64,000 nucleotides of DNA. It comes from Galerina marginata. Taxonomy: Eukaryota; Basidiomycota; Agaricomycetes; Agaricales; Galerinaceae. This document shows positions 58,187 to 64,000 of the stretch, piece by piece. The position numbers were made by a program, and so were the translations under genes. The stretch spans positions 930,001-994,000 of the forward strand of contig JAECYW010000012.1 in NCBI GenBank assembly GCA_023014335.1. The letters are read 5' to 3'. The notes beneath the pieces were generated by a model. The model was not told the origin of the DNA, did not search any database, and saw only the letters and a list, made by a program, of their open reading frames with translations. Each line of letters opens with the position of its first letter. Positions within the stretch are counted from its first letter, which is position 1.

Positions 58187-59428
58187 AGCCCCGAATTCCC
58201 AGCCGAGTTGGGCCTATCGTCTCAAAACTGCCAGGTGTACCTAAGAACAAGTCGAGGAAGAGGAAGAAAGGGAGTCTTCCCAATGTTGGCTCTTAAGTGA
58301 CACGCGTGTATCTCCTTATCTGGTATTGGGACCCAGCGAACATCCTAAATCGATATCCGCCGAAGCTGAAGTGAGTGATAATAAACATGGAAATGTAATA
58401 ATTAAATGTATCCTTGGCTCAATGACCACGAAGTTCGTTTGGAGAGGCTGGGCATAGCGTAAACCTGTGACGCTTAGATTCCGATCGCGGTGTTTTGGTG
58501 TCGAGGGGCTGTTAAGGAAAGTACGTGCGAGAGAGAAATAGAGGGAGAGGATAAAAAGCAAGGTAGATAGAGAGACAGAAAGATAAATAGGGAGGTAGAG
58601 ACAAATTGCCAAAATCCCCTTAGTGACGAATAGTCATTGAGTTTACAAGTTATAATTAATTTGGGACATAGCTTGAAGGCCATTGCCTTCTGGCATGGCC
58701 GCATATACGAGTCCCTATTTTTTTTTCCTACTTACATAAGATCCCCTTGAACCTACAAATGATATAAAAAAGAAGTTCAGTAGACGTAAACGTTCAAAGA
58801 ATAAATTCTTGCACCAGCCTGATAATTTCACAAGTAGTCGCAGCGGCGTCGCTTAAGCGTCGTACAGGGTCCACCACATCACCTAGGCGGAGAATGCTAT
58901 TCCAAAGGTCAGAGGGTGCGAACGCAGATGTGTGAGTCTTGCTAGGATGGCAGGAAGTCTGTGAGTCACGTCGGTCCAATGTGTGCTGGTGGAAGTTCCC
59001 TTGCTCTCCCCCATGACAGTTCGGACATCACCGAAACCCTTATAAGGGAGCTCACACAGCCACACTGACGCTCCACTGACAACTTCGCTTTGAAGTCAGT
59101 GTGGGCTCGTCAATTCCAAGGTAATAATGAAAATTTAAAGGTTAACAGTCCTAAAAAAGGTTTATTACTGAAAGGTGTCCTATGCTGAATGTAGAAGGGA
59201 TTTTACAATAAATAAACGAATTTACCACCGGTTTTTGCAGTTTAGGACAAGGTCTTTGGACCAATTCTTTGATTGGAGACGGTAAAACCAATCCAAGTCT
59301 GCTTTAAGTATTAGAGGTAAATAAAACTCATATAAAAAGCATATTTTATAAAAACAACAGGCATTTTTACGATTTTTATTTGAATTTAATAAGCAGTTGT
59401 TACCAATATTTATTTACCAGGAGGATTG
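58187..59428. other. AT-rich spacer, no recognisable gene
   Basis: Short frames only. The region 59100-59428 is AT-rich with TTTTTACGATTTTTAT tracts like those at 35563. Confidence 0.45.
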
Positions 59429-59635
59429 TGTTGAAATCTATTCCCGAGACTAGATAAGATAAGAGAAATACTCAGTCAATGGAATAATCGACTGAGGTGA
59501 AGGGAGAATATCCTACGGCTTATATACATATCTAGAGTGGCCATTGGAGAGAAAGAGACGAAGAAATAAAAGAAAGAAACAAGAACACAAGGCGTAGCCT
59601 CTTTGTGAATTCACGATGCACATACCATCTCAACA
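59429..59635 (-). repeat. Copia 3' LTR, 207 bp
   Basis: Read on the minus strand it starts TGTTGAGATGG and ends ATTTCAACA, giving the TGTTGA...TCAACA ends typical of copia LTRs. It contains a TATATAAG box and lies directly after the polypurine tract. Confidence 0.78.
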
Positions 59636-59998
59636 CTCCTCCTCACCGTGAATTCATCTCTCCTCCTCGCATGGAATTGTGGTTAAGCAACCCCTAGTAG
59701 GCTGCACAGTCTAGCAAATTTCTGGTGTTTGAGAGCCTTTGTAAAGATATCCGCGAGATTATCATTTGTGTTGATATATTTCATAATGATGTCATTTGAG
59801 TGAACCCGTTCACGTAGAAAATGATATTTGATATTAATATGTTTGACACATTGATGGAGCAATGGGTCTTCTGAGAGGTTAATTGCGGCGTTGTTGTCAC
59901 AGAGAATCAGTGTTGGAGCAGGGGGGGCAAACCGTATTTCCGTGAGTAGTCCCCAAAGCCATATTGCCTCCTTTGAAGCTTCGAAGGCAGCTGCTGTA

Positions 59999-60975
59999 CT
60001 TTACCTCCACCCAGGTATTCCACATGGAGTCCACCACTCCACCTGAAATTAGGTGGAGTCCACATGGAGTCCATATGGATCTAGTGGAGTACACTCATTT
60101 TGGCAGGTTCCACATGGAGTCCACATGGAGTCCATATAGACTCCATGTGGACTCCACATAGACTCCACCTATTTTGCGGTCAGAGTGGACTTTAACGAAA
60201 TGGACTTAGTCAGAATCTCAAACCTGCAAAATTTTACATTCCACAGGAATTGAACCCAAGACTTCTAGTCACATAAGCCAAAGCACACAACTCTTAACCA
60301 CTAGACCATAGAGGCTTTCTTAGCCCTAAGAGAAATAGCTATATATACCCCTGCTACTTTAAATTATTTATATAAATCATATTTATATTATCATAAGTTC
60401 AGGGTCAATAGGGTATCACCAGATTCGGAATTTCAAGGAGATTCCAAATATATATAAATAATCACAAATATCTGATATTTGTAAGCTTATTCACCAAATA
60501 CAAATACCGTGGGAACTTTTTTCCAAAAATAGTAACTGTGGAGATCATTCCGAAAGTTATGCATCCATCAAAATCACATGACTAGCTGTATTCCTTGGCG
60601 AGAAAAGTGCAAAAAAGTCGCCGAAACGCGAGTCTTTCGAGATGAATATTTATTTTATTTTATTTTTATTTTTAAAAATATTATTTATATTTGTTTATCA
60701 TTATTGATTGATTACATTACCATCATATCTTATGTAATCAACTCACAAACAATGTTTCAATATATAAACTCCTTTATATTATATAGAGACTCCACCAACT
60801 CCACCAACTAGTCCATGTGGACTCCACACCTCCTTATGGAGTCCATGTTATTTCCATGTGGATTTTGACCACACTTTGGCAGGGCCACCAGCCAAAAAAT
60901 TCATGGAAGGACTCCATACGGACTCCACCCTCCACATGGACTCCGTACGGAAAACCTGGGTGAAGGTAAAGACCT
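59999..60975. mobile_element. Non-autonomous TIR element (possibly Mutator-like), 977 bp
   Basis: The ends CTTTACCTCCACCCAGG and CCTGGGTGAAGGTAAAG form terminal inverted repeats that continue with TTCC-GGAGTCC. Inside are many copies of CCACATGGAGTCC and its complement (60010-60165 and 60780-60955), forming long imperfect palindromes, an AT-rich middle, and a tRNA-like block (60241-60316). No transposase is encoded. The 11-bp target duplication fits Mutator-like elements (usually 8-11 bp), but the superfamily is inferred from that alone. Confidence 0.7.
60241..60316 (-). other. tRNA-derived sequence with Pol III boxes A and B
   Basis: The minus strand contains TATGGTCTAGTGGTTAAGA with an A-box core TGGTCTAGTGG (60308-60298) and, about 42 nt later, a B-box GGTTCAATTCC (60256-60246). 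These are the internal promoter boxes of tRNA genes. The T-stem is poorly paired and no proper acceptor stem forms, so it is not a working tRNA. It resembles the head of a tRNA-derived SINE, or a tRNA pseudogene captured inside the TIR element. Confidence 0.6.
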
Positions 60976-61555
60976 CAGCAGCTGTATATTCCGCCTTGCA
61001 AGAAGAAGTTGCAACTGTTTTTTGTTTTTGAGCGTTCCATGATATGAGTCCGGACCCTAGCAAAAATCCGTAGCCGCCAACACTCCTCCTAGTGTCGAGA
61101 CAATTAGCCCAGTCCGAGTCAGTGAAACCAGTCAAATTAATGGAACCTGTTCCACCAAGACGTAATTTGAGATTTCTAGTTCCTTTAAGGTAGCGTACTA
61201 CACAGATTGCTGCGTTCCAATGAGCATACAAATAGCAGTCAAGGAACTGGGATAGTTGTTGAACTGCATAGGAAATATCTGGGCGCGTACCAACAGTCAA
61301 ATAGATGAGGCATCCGACGAGCGAACGGTAGGGTAATTTTTTCAGTTGATGCTGATCTTCAGGTGTGATGGTCTTCTTATCAGGTCGACAGAGTTTGAGG
61401 CCCGGATCCATAGGTGAATTTGCAGGGTAAGCATCCTGTTGACCAAATTGAGTGATAATCTTGTCAATTAGCGCGGTTTGCAAGAGTGAAACGGTCTGTT
61501 TGTCGCGGTCCCGGGATATAGCAATCCCAACGCAGTACTTAGCTTCTCCGGAGCT

Positions 61556-62115
61556 TGTCACGATCCAATTCTAAGTCCCTTGATTCCGCGGTTCCGATTC
61601 CAAAATGTCCGTCATTCCGACCGGAATGCGGACGGATACTCTCCTTTCTACTTCTCGGAATCGTTCACCCCTTCCCACACGATCCTCATGTTATCCTCAT
61701 GTTGGTAAGGATCAGGCCCCGAGGCTTCTTTCCGCAGCATATCTTACCAAGGTCTTCCCGAGTTTCGGAGTTGCGGAGTTGGGAACAACTCCGCTCTTGT
61801 ATTTAAGGACTTGTAATTATACCTTAGGACTTCAGTCTGAATATTAGTTTATCCACCCGCATAACCTTGACATCTCTTCGCTCTCATATATCTAAGACAT
61901 TCACTTCCGAAACACGCCTTATGGCGAGGTGCTGACCCTCCGGTCTCCCGACCATAAATTGGGGCACGTCGTTAGGCTAGGCACAGTTCATAGCTGAGGC
62001 CAAAGCCCTGTCCGTCCGGTTCCACGTTCCGCGTTTCCGCCGGAACTTCGGATCCTCGGAACGTCGGACTCAGTCTTAACAGTATATTCAGACTTACTCG
62101 TCTAGCGACAAGTCT
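61556..62115 (+). repeat. Ty3/gypsy 5' LTR and leader
   Basis: The copia frame stops at 61555 and TGTCACGATCC begins at 61556, a common start of fungal gypsy LTRs. A TATTTAAGG promoter box lies at about 61798. The 3' border of the LTR cannot be set because no second LTR is in the window; the gag frame begins by 62116. The flanking GGAGC could be one copy of a 5-bp target duplication. Confidence 0.6.
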
Positions 62116-63765
62116 ATGCACCGCACACCACCTCCAGGACCCCCCAGACGCAATACCCGCACTTCGCAACAAGCTGGGACACTCTTTCACCAAGACCCAG
62201 ATCGCCCTACACCACACCCCGAAGATCCGGAACCAGCTCCATTCAAATTCTCTATAACCTCTCCACACGCCATGGCTTTTCAGCTTCCTCGCACCCCTCC
62301 ACCACCTCCAGGCGGCACAGACCGTCATTTGTCCACCAACCCGTTCGAACCTGGTTCCGGTGAACCATCAACTTCTCAATTTGTACCATCCCGAGCCTCC
62401 CCTTGGAACCTTCCCAATCCGTACGCTCCGTTTGCACGTTCTCCGAGTTTCGGAAGTCGAGCCTTAGCTCCTCCAAAATCTGAAGAACAGTCTCCAGTAT
62501 TACCGACAGTCCGACCCCCACCATCCGAAGAAGCCTTAAGTTGACAAATCCCTCCTCATATGTCTGATTGCGGACACTCACCACATCCACCCCCGGGTCA
62601 TCCCCCGTCCGGGCAAGAGCTGGAACCAGACAAGCCTCTTCCGGAAGACTCCACCCCACAACAAACAGCACAAGACCCGGCCTCGGGTACCCGGAATCCT
62701 CCTCCTCCTATGGACCAAAGTGCAGCCTTCACCATGTTGGCTGAAGCTATGGCTCAGCTTCTCCGTAATTCCGCAACCCCCGCTCCGCCTTCGGCTCCGC
62801 GTCATAAGGCTCCAACTTGAAAGGCACCCCCTCCGGAAACTTTCAACGGACAAGTCGGGAAATTGGACAACTTCATCTTTCAGTGCCAACTCTATATCAG
62901 CCTCCATCAGGATGAATTTCCGACTGAGGCCAGCAAAGTCTTTTGGATGATCAGTCTTCTCCGGGACAACACCCTTACCTGGTATCAATCCGTCCTCAAA
63001 GGTCCGCCCCCTCCGTGGTATCACAATTACCAACTTTTTGTGGCCGACATCCGACAACGTTTCGGGCCTCGCGATCCGGTCGGGTACGCTACCAACAAAC
63101 TCGAAGCCCTCCGAATGCCTTCCAACGGAAGGACCACCTATTACAACCGCGATTTCAACCTCTATCAGATTGAGACCGGCTGGAACGACATTGCGTTAGC
63201 CCGCCGCTATTACCAAGGACTCCCGGAATGGATCAAGGATGAAATTTCGCGTCGAGGTCATCCGAGTACATTGGAAGGATATATGACAATGGCCGACGAC
63301 ATTGACCTCAGGTACTGGGAATGTCAGGAAGAAATTTCTCGGGACAAGAAACCATCCACTTCCACTTCATCCTCCAACTCATCTAAATTCGTTCCGCGCT
63401 CAACTTCCACATCCACCACCAAATCAACCACTTCAACCACTTTCCGCCAAGCGTCCAGTTCCAGCGGAACTGGACACTCTCACTCGCACTCTCATTCCGG
63501 AAAACCTGCCACTTCCACCAAGAACCTCAAGAACATCCTTGGACCCGACGGGAAACTCACCAAAGAAGAACGCGACTGTCGGTACAAGGAGGGCCTTTGT
63601 ATCATCTGTGGAGAAAAAGGCCATTCCGCTGCAGACTGCCCTCACTGCAAAACCAAACCCGCTCCGAAGGCTAGGGCCTCTACAGCCGACGATTCCGAAA
63701 CCATTCCCGAAGAAACCTCGGACCCGGAACCCCCGGACGACGACAAGGACGAGGAAAAAGAGTAA
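62116..63765 (+). pseudogene. Ty3/gypsy Gag with two in-frame TGA codons
   Basis: One frame runs from ATG 62116 to TAA near 63763, broken only by TGA at 62542-62544 and 62818-62820. The first 240 residues are Pro/Ser-rich. The retrotransposon Gag capsid domain follows: PPETFNGQVGKLDNFIFQCQ, FWMISLLRDNTLTWYQSVL, YYNRDFNLYQIETGWND, ARRYYQGLPEWIKDEISR. Then comes a Ser/Thr-rich linker with an alternating Ser-His run, LTKEERDCRYKEGLCIICG, and a CCHC zinc knuckle C-x2-C-x4-H-x4-C at 63598-63639. An acidic tail ends the protein. Both stops could come from CGA or TGG/CAA-type changes by single transitions. The copy is inactive for Gag unless the stops are read through. Confidence 0.83.
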
Positions 63766-64000
63766 GCAGTTTTCCGCATTCCGCACTTCCGGATCACTGC
63801 GCTGAAGGGACGGCCCTTCGGCCAGCCCTGAATTTTCGGTTTTTACCTGTTCCTCACACCAATATTGGACTTAGAATAATGATTTATCTTGCGCGGTTCA
63901 TTGTCTAAGTCTCGGGCAATCAGTATAAACCAGCCAAGACTAGAGGAAACTATTGTACGCAACGAAGTCCAAGTTAAACTATGTGCTTCTAATTACGGGT
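63766..64000 (+). other. Start of gypsy pol remnant, then unrelated sequence
   Basis: Just after gag, AVFRIPHFRITALKGRP could be the beginning of the protease region, but it meets a stop within 60 bp and no DSG motif is seen before the window ends. From about 63830 the sequence is AT-rich and unassigned, so the gypsy copy is probably truncated here. Confidence 0.35.

Larger units (their letters stand above)
59988..60986. repeat. Target-site duplication of the 977-bp insertion
   Basis: CAGCTGCTGTA (59988-59998) and CAGCAGCTGTA (60976-60986) flank the insertion, an 11-bp direct repeat with one mismatch. Removing the insertion and one repeat restores the copia EYTAA-AFEAS junction region. Confidence 0.7.
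59429..61555 (-). mobile_element. Ty1/copia-type retrotransposon remnant
   Basis: On the minus strand, 61555 down to 60987 encodes the end of a copia polyprotein: SSGEAKYCVGIAISRDR, LPYRSLVGCLIYLTVGTRPD, ISYAVQQLSQFLDC, LTGFTDSDWANCLDTRRS, GGYGFLLGSGLISW and SCKAEYTAA. After a 977-bp insertion (59999-60975) the frame resumes with FEASKEAIWLWGLLTE, LILCDNNAAINLSEDPL and DNLADIFTKALKHQKF to the stop at 59693. This is the end of the reverse transcriptase and the RNase H domain. A purine-rich tract (GGTGAGGAGGAG) precedes the 3' LTR. Integrase, protease and the RT catalytic centre are absent: the 5' part is cut off by the gypsy LTR starting at 61556. Confidence 0.82.

Noticed and set aside
60241..60316. 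Functional tRNA gene
   Set aside because: A and B boxes are good, but the acceptor and T stems do not pair properly.

Overview
The window looks like a transposon-rich accessory region of a filamentous basidiomycete, most likely an agaricomycete. I infer this from the coding style (many 42-77 nt GT-AG introns, very short first exons) and from the families recognised: a Plavaka (CACTA-related) transposase, DUF6589-type proteins, a tyrosine-recombinase-like protein of the kind dispersed in mushroom genomes, a LINE Gag-like ORF, Ty1/copia and Ty3/gypsy remnants, and a dispersed agaricomycete protein family of unknown function. There are no bacterial operons, rRNA genes or CRISPR arrays.

Layout: 0.9-5.2 kb is a nearly complete Plavaka transposase gene with one frameshift. 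5.7-6.8 kb is a decayed LINE ORF1 on the minus strand. 7-17.5 kb holds gene-like scraps and a DUF6589 C-terminal relic. 17.5-24.4 kb is a DUF6589 gene split by a 5.0 kb giant-palindrome element (18521-23554). 25.2-32.4 kb is the only stretch of apparently ordinary host genes: a coiled-coil/tail-anchored protein, a small nucleoplasmin-like-domain protein with an AT-hook, a long helical-repeat protein on the minus strand, and a 152-aa acidic protein. 36.1-37.8 kb is a tandem array of about eleven 158-bp units that look like intron plus exon. 38.5-40.7 kb is a tyrosine-recombinase-like gene that has lost its catalytic core. 41.7-48.9 kb is a dispersed-family gene split by a second, inverted copy of the giant-palindrome element (43502-48103). 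48.9-49.7 kb is an 877-bp palindromic MITE, followed by a WD40 fragment. 53.6-55.7 kb carries a family of short repeats. 56.9-58.2 kb is a second copy of the dispersed-family gene. 59.4-63.8 kb is a nest: a copia element cut by a 977-bp terminal-inverted-repeat element that carries a tRNA-like module, and truncated by a gypsy LTR plus gag.

The most distinctive content is the pair of 4.6-5.0 kb elements. Each has 0.5-0.7 kb AT-rich terminal inverted repeats, two GC-rich hairpin-studded inner arms that are themselves inverted copies of one another, and an AT-rich centre flanked by CCAAT boxes. The two copies are diverged but keep the same architecture, including a 55-nt spliceosomal intron, yet have no open reading frame conserved between them. 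Each lies inside a protein-coding repeat gene. I do not recognise this family.

The genes do not form a pathway; most of the window is a record of nested insertions and mutational decay. Several coding remnants are interrupted by in-frame TGA or TAG codons, some of which are consistent with C-to-T transitions.
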